Part shown: positions 1-6,943 of the stretch, in pieces | How the letters are laid out: each line of letters opens with the position of its first letter | How positions within the stretch are numbered: the stretch's first letter is position 1 | NCBI GenBank assembly: GCA_934476675.1 | Contig: CAKSOE010000012.1 | Span: 1-64,000, forward strand | DNA: 64,000 bases | From: an uncultured Clostridia bacterium | GTDB lineage: Bacteria; Bacillota; Clostridia; UBA1381 | Direction of reading: 5' to 3' | The notes under the pieces: model-generated | Database searches by the model: none | The model's input: only the letters and a program-made list of their open reading frames with translations | What the model was told of the DNA's origin: nothing | Program-made: the position numbers and the translations under genes

Positions 1-75
1 TTACCGAAATATTTTGTTATGAGTTTACCTCGTAAAAAAATATTCCGGAATGTAACACATCTATTGTAAACCTAC

Positions 76-105
76 ACGCTTTTTTGATTTCTTCAAGCGT
101 TTTTT
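76..105 (+). terminator. weak intrinsic terminator of an unseen upstream gene
   Basis: Six-base inverted repeat ACGCTT (76-81) and AAGCGT (95-100) followed by a run of Ts. The loop is 13 bases, so the hairpin is weak. It would end a transcript entering from the left, just before the promoter at 107. Confidence 0.35.
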
Positions 106-106
106 G

Positions 107-135
107 TTGACAACGATGCACAATAATGATATAAT
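107..135 (+). promoter_or_regulatory. sigma-A type promoter of the araC-recombinase pair
   Basis: TTGACA at 107-112 and TATAAT at 130-135 with a 17-base spacer, a perfect match to the housekeeping consensus. Transcription would start near 142 and give a leader of about 50 bases before the AraC-type gene. Confidence 0.85.
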
Positions 136-191
136 AAATTTAAAGGGTAGATTTTCTTTTTCACCCCAATAATTTAATCAAAGGTGATATC

Positions 192-1019
192 ATGGACTAT
201 CTTAAAGGCAAAAGCATTAATATACATCTATGCCCTAATTTATCAACGTGGGCGCATAAGCACAAGTTTTTGGAACTGGCATATGTGACTGTCGGAGAAG
301 CAGTGCATAGGATAAACGGGATAAATCCGACGATAATCAGACAGGGGGATTACTTTATAATTGATTACGAAACGGAGCATGAATATGTAAGCGAAGGCGA
401 AGAATTTTGCGTTATCAACTGCCTTTTTTTACCGGAATTGCTTGACAAAAGCCTTGTCTATTGCAGGGATTTCCATACTCTTTTGAGACATTATTTGATT
501 AAGATAAATGCGGAGATGATGAATTTCGGCCCGGCAAATCATATTTTTCATGATGATGACGGAAAAATACGAGATATACTCGAAGAAATGCTCGATGAAT
601 ATAATAATGAAAACAGCAGCTGGCAGGAGTTTGTTCGCTCGGATTTGATAAAGCTTTTTATTCTGACCGCGCGAAAAATTCCGATAAGTTCAAAAGAAGA
701 ATCTATCACGCAAAAAATTATAAATGAAATTACCCAAAATTTTGGCACGCGCCTGATGCTTTCGGATATAATAGACGGAATGAATTACAGTCTCCCGTAT
801 ATCAGCAAGAAATTTAAATCGGAAACGGGAATGTCGTTTCAGGAATATCTGAAAAAAACGCGTATAAATGAAGCGTGTCGCTTGCTTGCAAACTCAAGCA
901 AAAAAATTGAAGAAATTTCGGTATTGTCCGGCTATGGCGATACAGATTGTTTCAGAAAGGCATTCAAGGAAATTACAAACATGACGCCGAAAGAATTCAG
1001 ACAGCATATTTACGGATAA
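192..1019 (+). CDS. AraC family transcriptional regulator
   Basis: A 275-residue one-component regulator. The N-terminal half (about residues 15-110) has the pattern of a cupin-like ligand pocket, with GDYFIID followed by HEYV. The last 95 residues form the AraC double helix-turn-helix: LSDIIDGMNYSLPYISKKF is the first unit and IEEISVLSGYGDTDCFRKAF with NMTPKEFR the second, the usual AraC signature. The start has a good ribosome site (AAGGTGAT, six bases away). It has its own consensus promoter and is followed after 14 bases by a recombinase gene, so the two are probably co-transcribed. No ligand can be named; sugar-type effectors are common for this architecture. Targets are unknown, and the recombinase is the nearest candidate partner. 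Confidence 0.9.
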   Translation: MDYLKGKSINIHLCPNLSTWAHKHKFLELAYVTVGEAVHRINGINPTIIRQGDYFIIDYETEHEYVSEGEEFCVINCLFLPELLDKSLVYCRDFHTLLRHYLIKINAEMMNFGPANHIFHDDDGKIRDILEEMLDEYNNENSSWQEFVRSDLIKLFILTARKIPISSKEESITQKIINEITQNFGTRLMLSDIIDGMNYSLPYISKKFKSETGMSFQEYLKKTRINEACRLLANSSKKIEEISVLSGYGDTDCFRKAFKEITNMTPKEFRQHIYG

Positions 1020-1033
1020 AAGGAGCTGCAAAG

Positions 1034-2089
1034 ATGAGCAAGCATACGAAACTATATAATTTTTTATCAAAAATGCCTGATTTTGTTTTTGATTACATAG
1101 AAATGGCATACAGAGGCGAAAGTATCAATACACAGATAGGTTACAGTATTGACATAAAGGTGTTTTTTGAATATCTTATGAAATTTAAATTCCGTGAGGT
1201 TAAAAACACAGAGGATTTTACCGCAGAGCATATGGAAAAAATAACCCTGACTGATTTGAACCGTTTTCAGGCGTATTTGCGCGAATATGAGTGTGACATG
1301 GTATCAATTGACGGAAAAATTATAAAAACAATACGTCGCAACAGCTCTTTTGGTATCAACCGAAAGCTGTCGGGGATAAGAGGTCTTTTTTCGTATCTGT
1401 ATAAAAACGACATGATTTCACAGAACGTGACGGATAAAATGGATTTTCAGAAGCTTCATCAAAAAATCAAACGACCGCTTACTTCACAGGAAACGGTTCG
1501 TTTGGTTGATTGCATATATGAAGGAGAGAAGTATTATACAGGGCGAGACCTTGCGGAATATCAGAACCGCAAGCTGCGCGATATTGCGCTTTTTACGGCG
1601 TATCTCGGTACGGGCTGCCGTGTGAGCGAGCTTGTAAATCTTAATATACACGACGTGGATTTTGCATCTTCCTCGTTTATTGTAACACGCAAGGGGGGAG
1701 ATCAGCAGGAAATCTTTATGCCCGTTCAGGTGGAAAATGAAATGTATAATTATATGCAGGAACGCTTAAAAAATGAAAATGCAAAAGATAAAGACGCTCT
1801 GTTTTTAAGCCGTCTCGGAAAGCGCCTGACGCCATTGGGCGTGGAAAAAAACCTCAAAAAGTATTGTGAAACGGTCGGCATAACAGATCCCGACAAAACA
1901 CGTCCGCACGCACTGCGGCGTACCTTTGCCTGCAATCTGATTGCCGACGGAATAGATATAAAAATGGTTGCCGAGCTTATGGGACACAAGAATATTGAGG
2001 TTACGCACAGATACTATGCGCAGTATGCCGCTCAAAAACGCAAAGAGGTTATGCGCAGCTACGATATTATGGGTAATATGACGGAATAA
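1034..2089 (+). CDS. tyrosine recombinase, XerC/D-like integrase
   Basis: A 351-residue site-specific recombinase of the phage-integrase/Xer family. An N-terminal SAM-like core-binding domain (about residues 10-125) precedes the catalytic domain. The full active-site set is visible: Arg196 in GTGCRVSEL, a Lys in VTRKGG, His292 and Arg295 in HALRR, His318 in MGHKNIEVTHRYY and the nucleophile Tyr327, nine residues after His318 as expected. The reading frame is open further upstream into the AraC gene, but ATG 1034 has AAGGAG nine bases ahead and gives the usual family length. No flanking direct repeats or excision gene are evident, so it is either a chromosomal Xer-type enzyme or a domesticated integrase. 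A DNA-inversion role is possible but unsupported here. Co-transcribed with the AraC regulator. Confidence 0.9.
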   Translation: MSKHTKLYNFLSKMPDFVFDYIEMAYRGESINTQIGYSIDIKVFFEYLMKFKFREVKNTEDFTAEHMEKITLTDLNRFQAYLREYECDMVSIDGKIIKTIRRNSSFGINRKLSGIRGLFSYLYKNDMISQNVTDKMDFQKLHQKIKRPLTSQETVRLVDCIYEGEKYYTGRDLAEYQNRKLRDIALFTAYLGTGCRVSELVNLNIHDVDFASSSFIVTRKGGDQQEIFMPVQVENEMYNYMQERLKNENAKDKDALFLSRLGKRLTPLGVEKNLKKYCETVGITDPDKTRPHALRRTFACNLIADGIDIKMVAELMGHKNIEVTHRYYAQYAAQKRKEVMRSYDIMGNMTE

Positions 2090-2142
2090 AAGATGTTTTT
2101 TTAGTGATTTGCTGAAAAATCATGTTATTTTCATTAAAAATG

Positions 2143-2171
2143 TTGATTTTTTTCAGACAATGTGATATAAT
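2143..2171 (+). promoter_or_regulatory. promoter of the glycine-riboswitch transcript
   Basis: TTGATT at 2143-2148 and TATAAT at 2166-2171 separated by 17 bases. The predicted start near 2178 lies some 25 bases upstream of the riboswitch aptamer. Confidence 0.8.
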
Positions 2172-2202
2172 TATTTCGTTGATGTCACAAAGGCGTGATA
2201 TT

Positions 2203-2284
2203 CTCCGGAGAGTTCCATATGTACGGACGCCGAAGGTGTAAGCGGCTTTTTATAAGCTGTGATCTCTCAGGCACAAGGACGGAG
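2203..2284 (+). ncRNA. glycine riboswitch (single aptamer)
   Basis: The conserved core of the glycine (gcvT-type) aptamer is present: GGAGAG near 2207, CGCCGAAGG near 2228, and CTCTCAGGCACAAGGACGG near 2264. P1 can form between CTCCG (2203-2207) and CGGAG (2280-2284). Only one aptamer is seen, not the common tandem pair. An intrinsic terminator follows at 2304, so ligand binding most likely decides between termination and read-through into the symporter gene. The family is known to control glycine cleavage and glycine/alanine transport genes, which fits the downstream gene. Whether glycine turns expression on or off cannot be settled without folding the competing helices. Confidence 0.9.
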
Positions 2285-2303
2285 GATTTTTTTGATTCTG
2301 TCG

Positions 2304-2329
2304 GAGAAGCGTAAACGCTTCTCTTTTTT
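2304..2329 (+). terminator. riboswitch-controlled intrinsic terminator
   Basis: Perfect eight-base stem GAGAAGCG (2304-2311) / CGCTTCTC (2316-2323) with a TAAA loop and a following T run. It lies between the aptamer and the symporter start and is probably the expression platform. Confidence 0.85.
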
Positions 2330-2378
2330 GTACATAGAAATTTCACGGAATAAAAAATACTATACGGGGGTTATTTTT

Positions 2379-3791
2379 ATGGAAACTTCACTATTTGAAA
2401 AGGTTCTGACGACAGTGGACAACTGGGTGTGGGGAGTACCGCTTATCGTACTTATCATGGCAACAGGTATTTTACTCACTTTGCGAATGAGAGGACTTAA
2501 TGTAAGAAATCTTGGATTGGCGCTTAAATACATGGTCAAAAATGAAGAGGGCGGCAGCGGTGAGGTTTCGAGCTTTGGTGCGTTATGTACGGCGCTTTCG
2601 GCAACAATCGGTACGGGAAACATTGTAGGAGTTGCTACGGCGATTGCGGCAGGTGGTCCGGGTGCTTTGTTCTGGATGATTGTAGCGGCATTTCTTGGCT
2701 TAGCAACAAAATACACCGAAGGCTTTTTAGCTATCAAATACAGAACAATTGATGAGGATAATCATGTTCTCGGCGGTCCGTTCTATTATATAGAAAACGG
2801 TATGGGCAAAAAATGGAAGTGGCTTGCCTGCATATTTGCGTTTTTCGGTGTATGCGTGGGCTTGTTTGGCATAGGTACATTTACTCAGATAAACGGTATA
2901 TCCTCTGCCGTGAATAATTTCTTTGACCCAAATAACGAGTGGCTGACGGTTATTGCAGGCGTGCAGGTATCATGGACGGTAGTTATTGCCGGATTATTGG
3001 TAACGCTTTTTGTTGCGCTGGTTGTTTTGGGTGGTATTAAGAGAATTGCGAGTGTGTCGCAGGTTATAGTGCCGTTTATGGCAGTTCTGTATATATTATT
3101 TGCACTTCTGATTGTTGGATTTAATATCACGAAGGTTCCGGAGGCGCTTAGAGAAATAGTAGTCGGTGCATTTAATCCGAAAGCGGTAACAGGCGGTGTT
3201 GTAGGAAGTATGTTTGTGGCAATGCAAAAGGGTGTCGCAAGAGGTATTTTCTCGAACGAGTCGGGTCTCGGTTCTGCGCCTATCGCAGCAGCTGCGGCAA
3301 AAACAAAGGATACTGTACGTCAGGGGCTTGTTTCAATGACAGGTACGTTTATCGATACGATTATTATATGTACAATGACAGGACTGGCAATAGTGATTTC
3401 GGGTGCATGGAAAAATCCTGATCTGCAAGGCGTGCAGATAACAATGGAGGCATTCCGTACGTGTCTGCCGTTCCCTGAATGGATTTCGTCATTTGTGCTT
3501 ATGCTTTGTCTGGTGTTCTTTGCGTTTACAACGATACTCGGTTGGGATTATTACAGCGAACGCTGCCTTGAATATCTTTCAGGCAGAAATATGACAGCTG
3601 TAAAGGTTTATAGATGGATCTATATTCTTGCTGTATTTATCGGTCCTTATATGACCGTTTCGGCAGTATGGACGATAGCTGACATTTTCAATGGACTTAT
3701 GGCGTTCCCGAACGTTATCGCGCTTATCGCGTTAAGCGGTGTTGTGGCTAAGGAAACACGCGACTATTTCAAAGCGAAAAAGAACATGTAA
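2379..3791 (+). CDS. sodium:alanine/glycine symporter (AGCS family)
   Basis: A 470-residue polytopic membrane protein of the alanine or glycine:cation symporter family (TC 2.A.25). Family marks include the N-terminal stretch GALCTALSATIGTGNIVGVA, the segment IFSNESGLGSAPIAAAAAKT, and about ten hydrophobic segments over the whole length. It would import glycine or D/L-alanine with Na+. Translation could be read from further upstream, but that would cross the riboswitch terminator; ATG 2379 gives a normal family N terminus, although the ribosome site (GGGGG at about 2366) is only moderate. A glycine riboswitch sits in its leader, which supports glycine as substrate. It stands alone as a transcription unit and is followed at once by another promoter. 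Confidence 0.93.
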   Translation: METSLFEKVLTTVDNWVWGVPLIVLIMATGILLTLRMRGLNVRNLGLALKYMVKNEEGGSGEVSSFGALCTALSATIGTGNIVGVATAIAAGGPGALFWMIVAAFLGLATKYTEGFLAIKYRTIDEDNHVLGGPFYYIENGMGKKWKWLACIFAFFGVCVGLFGIGTFTQINGISSAVNNFFDPNNEWLTVIAGVQVSWTVVIAGLLVTLFVALVVLGGIKRIASVSQVIVPFMAVLYILFALLIVGFNITKVPEALREIVVGAFNPKAVTGGVVGSMFVAMQKGVARGIFSNESGLGSAPIAAAAAKTKDTVRQGLVSMTGTFIDTIIICTMTGLAIVISGAWKNPDLQGVQITMEAFRTCLPFPEWISSFVLMLCLVFFAFTTILGWDYYSERCLEYLSGRNMTAVKVYRWIYILAVFIGPYMTVSAVWTIADIFNGLMAFPNVIALIALSGVVAKETRDYFKAKKNM

Positions 3792-3796
3792 AAAAA

Positions 3797-3825
3797 TTGA
3801 CTTTATGCGGCGTATATGGTATAAT
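3797..3825 (+). promoter_or_regulatory. promoter flanked by an inverted repeat
   Basis: TTGACT at 3797-3802, 17-base spacer, TATAAT at 3820-3825. The promoter begins six bases after the symporter stop codon. ATGCGGC (3805-3811) in the spacer and GCCGCAT (3838-3844) just after the expected start site form an inverted repeat around the -10 box, a layout typical of a repressor operator. Confidence 0.8.
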
Positions 3826-3852
3826 ATACAAAAATATGCCGCATAGCTTACC

Positions 3853-3896
3853 GTCTTTCGCGGCAGGGAATATACTGCTGCGAAAGACATTTTTTT
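3853..3896 (+). terminator. intrinsic terminator in the short leader before 3920
   Basis: Fourteen-base stem (3853-3866 with 3875-3888, one G-T pair), eight-base loop, then a T run at 3890-3896. It ends symporter read-through. It also lies only about 20 bases downstream of the start site expected for the promoter at 3797, so it must be bypassed for the next gene to be expressed from that promoter. Confidence 0.8.
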
Positions 3897-3919
3897 ATGG
3901 CGGTGAAACGGAGGCTTTT

Positions 3920-5059
3920 ATGAAAAAATTGATTTTTGCCTGCTTAATGTGTATAACGGCTTCGGCAGGGTTAACGGCTTATGCCGCAAACGGTGATATT
4001 GCCGGACAGATTTATTCTACCGATATTATTGCGTACATTGGCGGCAATGAAGTACCGTCATATAACATCGGAGGAAGAACGGCGGTAATTATCGAGGATC
4101 TGGACAAGTCGGAATACGGTTATCCGTTTTGGTTTGTGTATGATGATGAAAAAAGAACGCTCACCGCTGACGGAAAAACTCCTTATAAAACCGAATCAAA
4201 GGCAGAACGCGGCAAACCGGGTGAAATCCTCGGAAATATTTACGAAACGGATATAACGGTCAATTTAAACAATCACGATATAAAAGGCTATAACATCGGC
4301 GGAAAAACTGCCGTATGTATTGAGGATATAGGCGATATGGCGGACAGCCCGAATGAGGAGTACGGATATTCAAAGTTTGCGGCTAAATATGTCTGGAATG
4401 AAAAAGACAGGACAATATCGCTTGATTTTGCCGGCTTACCGCAGACTGTGCCCGGGTTTAAAATGATGAGTCAGTATGTGTTTACCATGAATGGCGATGT
4501 GCTTACGGCAGAATATGATGATATGAACTCATTTTACAGTAATATCGATGTATATAATGAAGATATGCCCAAATATGTAATTCGTCCGCTGCACCTGAAA
4601 TTGGGCGATGATGAAGAAGTGATAGGCTTCTATTTTGCGGACCGCGGCGGCGGCATAGAGATGAATGTATCAGATTATGACGGCTTGTTTGAAAAGCTTA
4701 TGGATTACAAAAAAGCGCATAAGCCTAAACTTTCGTATGATGAGATAATGCAGAAGTTTAATGACGGTAAGGCTTATGAAATCAAATACAGCATTGATAC
4801 CGATGATTATACTTTTATCTTAACAAAGAATTTGCAAAAAGAAGATTGTATTGACTATGTTTCGGTAAAAAAATCGGGTGATTTTGTGATTTTGTTCAAT
4901 GATGTTCATGATTATACGGAGACAACGCTTAAAAAAACGGACAAGAATACGGTTGCTGTGGATGTATTTCCGTTTGGAGGCCCTCACGGTGCAACAACAA
5001 TGACGACTGAATATAATCTCGATGATTATGATATATATAAGAAGATCAGCTGGGATTAA
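3920..5059 (+). CDS. secreted protein with two tandem stalk-like repeats
   Basis: A 379-residue exported protein. Residues 1-22 are a signal peptide (KK, hydrophobic core, ending AYAA). Two copies of a repeat of about 50 residues follow (residues 26-80 and 92-150), sharing IY-TDI, YNIGG-TAV and IEDL/IEDI and then an aromatic plus RTL/RTI strand. The pattern resembles the copper amine oxidase N-terminal stalk domain often found in secreted clostridial proteins; no oxidase domain is present. The C-terminal 220 residues are beta-rich and not recognised. ATG 3920 has GGAGG eight bases ahead. The leader carries a promoter, an inverted repeat and a terminator hairpin, so expression may be conditional. 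Function unknown; a cell-envelope role is the most that can be said. Confidence 0.8.
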   Translation: MKKLIFACLMCITASAGLTAYAANGDIAGQIYSTDIIAYIGGNEVPSYNIGGRTAVIIEDLDKSEYGYPFWFVYDDEKRTLTADGKTPYKTESKAERGKPGEILGNIYETDITVNLNNHDIKGYNIGGKTAVCIEDIGDMADSPNEEYGYSKFAAKYVWNEKDRTISLDFAGLPQTVPGFKMMSQYVFTMNGDVLTAEYDDMNSFYSNIDVYNEDMPKYVIRPLHLKLGDDEEVIGFYFADRGGGIEMNVSDYDGLFEKLMDYKKAHKPKLSYDEIMQKFNDGKAYEIKYSIDTDDYTFILTKNLQKEDCIDYVSVKKSGDFVILFNDVHDYTETTLKKTDKNTVAVDVFPFGGPHGATTMTTEYNLDDYDIYKKISWD

Positions 5060-5060
5060 A

Positions 5061-5099
5061 AAACAGAGCAATTCCGAATAATGCGGAATTGCTCTGTTT
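5061..5099 (+). terminator. intrinsic terminator after the stalk-repeat gene
   Basis: Perfect sixteen-base stem (5061-5076 with 5084-5099) and a seven-base loop, starting two bases after the stop codon. The stem ends in AAA/TTT, so it can work on both strands. Confidence 0.9.
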
Positions 5100-5450
5100 C
5101 TTATGTTGATAATGTATAAAATATATAATTGTGATAAATTTGTGTTGAAAAATAAACAAAAAATATCACAACACCTCAGAAACCGCATAAAACCTAACAA
5201 TTTCAGCATTTTAACCCAAAATAAAAATTACAGAAACTGTAATAAAACGCCTAAAAGTGTCGGAAATGTACAGAACTGACGACCGTAAGTATGTCAAAAA
5301 GTATGTCAAAAAAGCAAGCAGTAGCTTATATCTAAACTAAATAATTATGAAAAAAGTATGTCAAAACTATTCATAAATGAAAAATATTGTAAATATCAAG
5401 AAAATTGGAATATAGTAGGTTCAAATTCCGCATTCTTGAAAGGGTAAAAA
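5100..5450. other. gene-free AT-rich stretch with AAGTATGTCAAA repeats
   Basis: No gene is supported. AAGTATGTCAAA occurs in tandem at 5287 and 5299 and again at 5354. Further right, GGTTCAAATTCC (about 5419) resembles the T-arm end of a tRNA but lacks a pairable stem. Spaced short repeats next to a tRNA-like end and a phage lysis remnant could be integrase arm and core sites left from a prophage end. This reading is an inference. Confidence 0.35.
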
Positions 5451-5490
5451 ATAAGGGTAGGGGAACAAAACTTCCTCTACCCTTATTTTT
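5451..5490. terminator. bidirectional intrinsic terminator
   Basis: Fifteen-base stem (5451-5465 with 5472-5486, one G-T pair) and six-base loop, with T runs on both strands. On the minus strand it closes the phage lysis remnant that ends at 5521. Confidence 0.85.
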
Positions 5491-5520
5491 ATATAGTTAC
5501 ATATTATAAATAATCTTCTG

Positions 5521-5649
5521 TTACTTTTTCATAATCCGCATAATCATCGTGCAATACTTCAAATCTTTATCATCAAGTCCCAGACCGACACCCGTTCCGG
5601 TGATAATGCCGTTGTCAACACACCGATATTCAAAAATATCACTCTCCAT
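5521..5649 (-). CDS. small ORF at the end of the phage lysis remnant
   Basis: A 42-residue reading frame (MESDIFEYRC at the N terminus, ending IMRIMKK). Its ATG overlaps the stop of the restored holin frame (ATGGAGAGTGA), the overlap style of phage operons. There is no strong ribosome site, so it would rely on coupling to the holin. No family recognised. It is followed by a bidirectional terminator. Confidence 0.4.
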   Translation of the reverse strand: MESDIFEYRCVDNGIITGTGVGLGLDDKDLKYCTMIMRIMKK

Positions 5650-5910
5650 TCGGCTTATTGTATGTAAGAGCCTTTGAACTATCACTAACACCCGATGTTG
5701 TTGGGTTATTAATGGCATTCCAGACACTTACAACAACCAACCCCAATATATACGGGTTTGAAACGGCTTGTAAGAGCACATTACCAACAGCCGGCCATGT
5801 GTCAAGTCACTCATTGTTAGTCCCATATACGCAAGTATAGGCGTTAAAACAGCCAATAAAAGCTGTACATAAAACACGGGGTTTTTAAATCTTACTTTCC
5901 AGTTAATCAT
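5639..5910 (-). pseudogene. phi-LC3 type phage holin, frameshifted
   Basis: The start (AGGGAG eight bases before the ATG, then MINWKVRFKNPVFYVQL) is the classic opening of the phi-LC3 holin family, small membrane proteins that time phage lysis. The first frame reads on through LAVLTPILAYMGLTMSDLT and then drifts into a short unrelated tail. If one base is restored near 5810, where GACTTGACACATGG would be expected to read as Asp-Leu-Thr-Thr-Trp, the family sequence resumes (TWPAVGNVLLQAVSNPYILG, then VSVWNAINNPTTSG) and ends at 5639. This is best explained as a one-base deletion, so the gene is dead unless the base was lost in assembly or the ribosome slips. The intact family length is about 85-90 residues, which the repaired frame matches. 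Confidence 0.85.
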
Positions 5911-5930
5911 AATAATTTCTCCCTTCACCA

Positions 5931-6203
5931 TTATTTAAAAAATGCAATCAAATAACCTAATCCTCCGCCGACAAGTGTAGTTATAATAAATTGTACTATA
6001 CTATCCCAACGCTTAATAGGTTTACTTTCGATTGCAGCTATTCTTTTTGTCAATCCATTTACATCTTCACGCATTGCTTTCATCTCAACAGCAATAGTAT
6101 GTACACTTTCGGTTAATCTTTCAATATTATCCAAACGACGATTTATTGATTTTCTGTCTTGGTTAATTTCTGCGATTTTAGCCGCAACTGTTGCTTCATT
6201 CAT
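5931..6203 (-). CDS. XhlA-like phage lysis accessory protein
   Basis: A 90-residue protein with the haemolysin XhlA layout: an N-terminal coiled-coil region (residues 3-60, with INRRLDNIERL and a heptad pattern) and one C-terminal membrane helix (FIITTLVGGGLGYLIAFF). XhlA proteins sit at the cytoplasmic membrane and act together with holin and amidase in phage or phage-derived lysis. Ribosome site AGGAGG lies ten bases before the ATG. It lies directly upstream of the holin gene with about 20 bases between, the normal gene order of a lysis cassette. No endolysin gene is found nearby, so the cassette is incomplete. Confidence 0.8.
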   Translation of the reverse strand: MNEATVAAKIAEINQDRKSINRRLDNIERLTESVHTIAVEMKAMREDVNGLTKRIAAIESKPIKRWDSIVQFIITTLVGGGLGYLIAFFK

Positions 6204-6217
6204 GGCTGTATTGCCTC

Positions 6218-6535
6218 CTATTCATGTGTATTTTTTGATGCTAAAAAATCCTGTATAAACATACAAGATGTTATTTTTTCTTCATTTTGACGAATTGTAA
6301 AAATAACCACAAAATCTTCTCCCAGAGGATATACTCCGATGCTGATATTCTTATTAATAGTGTTTATAAGATTCAACTGCCGCGCTTTTTCATCAACTTC
6401 TCCAAAATCTAAATTTCGATAACGAGTAATAAATTCGGCAACAGTTTTTGATATATCAACGGAAGAAATAATTGCTTGAGAGAGTAGGGAAGATAGGAAA
6501 ATTTTGCCGGTATCGTATTTTTCATCATTGATCAT
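6218..6535 (-). CDS. hypothetical protein, first gene of the lysis remnant
   Basis: A 105-residue soluble protein, unrecognised. It begins MINDEKYDTGK with AAGGTGAT seven bases ahead and ends 14 bases before the XhlA start, so it is in the same minus-strand unit. A mixed alpha/beta pattern is suggested (an amphipathic first half, then strands such as ISIGVYP and FVVIFTI). There is no signal peptide or membrane helix. Its place in the unit suggests a phage origin, but no function can be assigned. Confidence 0.65.
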   Translation of the reverse strand: MINDEKYDTGKIFLSSLLSQAIISSVDISKTVAEFITRYRNLDFGEVDEKARQLNLINTINKNISIGVYPLGEDFVVIFTIRQNEEKITSCMFIQDFLASKNTHE

Positions 6536-6943
6536 ATTTCTATCACCTTAATTCTTATAGTATTCTAAGTCCATTATAGGTTTTAATCCTGTACATCTCG
6601 GCAGTATGATAAGGCTTTAACAAGACTTTATACATTAATAACTGCATGGTATTCAACGCTTTCTCCGAGCGTTGAAGCGTTTGTAAGGGCGGCAACGGGA
6701 GAAAGCGGTTTTGGGAAATTCTCGCCCGTGGAATTGTGAAAATGTGTAAAAACTGATATTAACGGCTTTTTGTCAACTTTTGGGGTAAAATAAAATGGAA
6801 TTAATGCGGCAGTTTTAAAATGTCACATTAATTTTCAAATTTCATATTTGTCAATAATCTGCTTATTTTAATCACTAAAATGTTTTATTTTTTACATCAT
6901 CTGATATATAATAGCTTTAAGATAAATGCGAAAGGGGCTTATT
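6536..6943. other. intergenic region before the glycan locus
   Basis: No complete gene is supported. A frame of 50 codons without a start (6587-6739, containing LTRLYTLITAWYSTLS) could be the tail of a broken gene. A perfect hairpin CAACGCT/AGCGTTG lies at 6654-6674. A TATAAT box at 6907-6912 without a good -35 may be the promoter of the GH36-like gene. Confidence 0.4.

Noticed and set aside
5410..5440. tRNA gene suggested by GGTTCAAATTCC
   Set aside because: The flanking bases do not form a T stem, and no anticodon or acceptor stem can be built upstream. Kept only as a possible attachment-site trace.
6587..6739. Frame of 50 codons without stop in front of the GH36-like gene
   Set aside because: No start codon or ribosome site and no recognised relatives; could be a gene remnant but cannot be supported.
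6860..6912. Another 21-bp repeat before the GH36-like gene
   Set aside because: The two stretches are simply T-rich and do not match the GTG-type core of the other sites.
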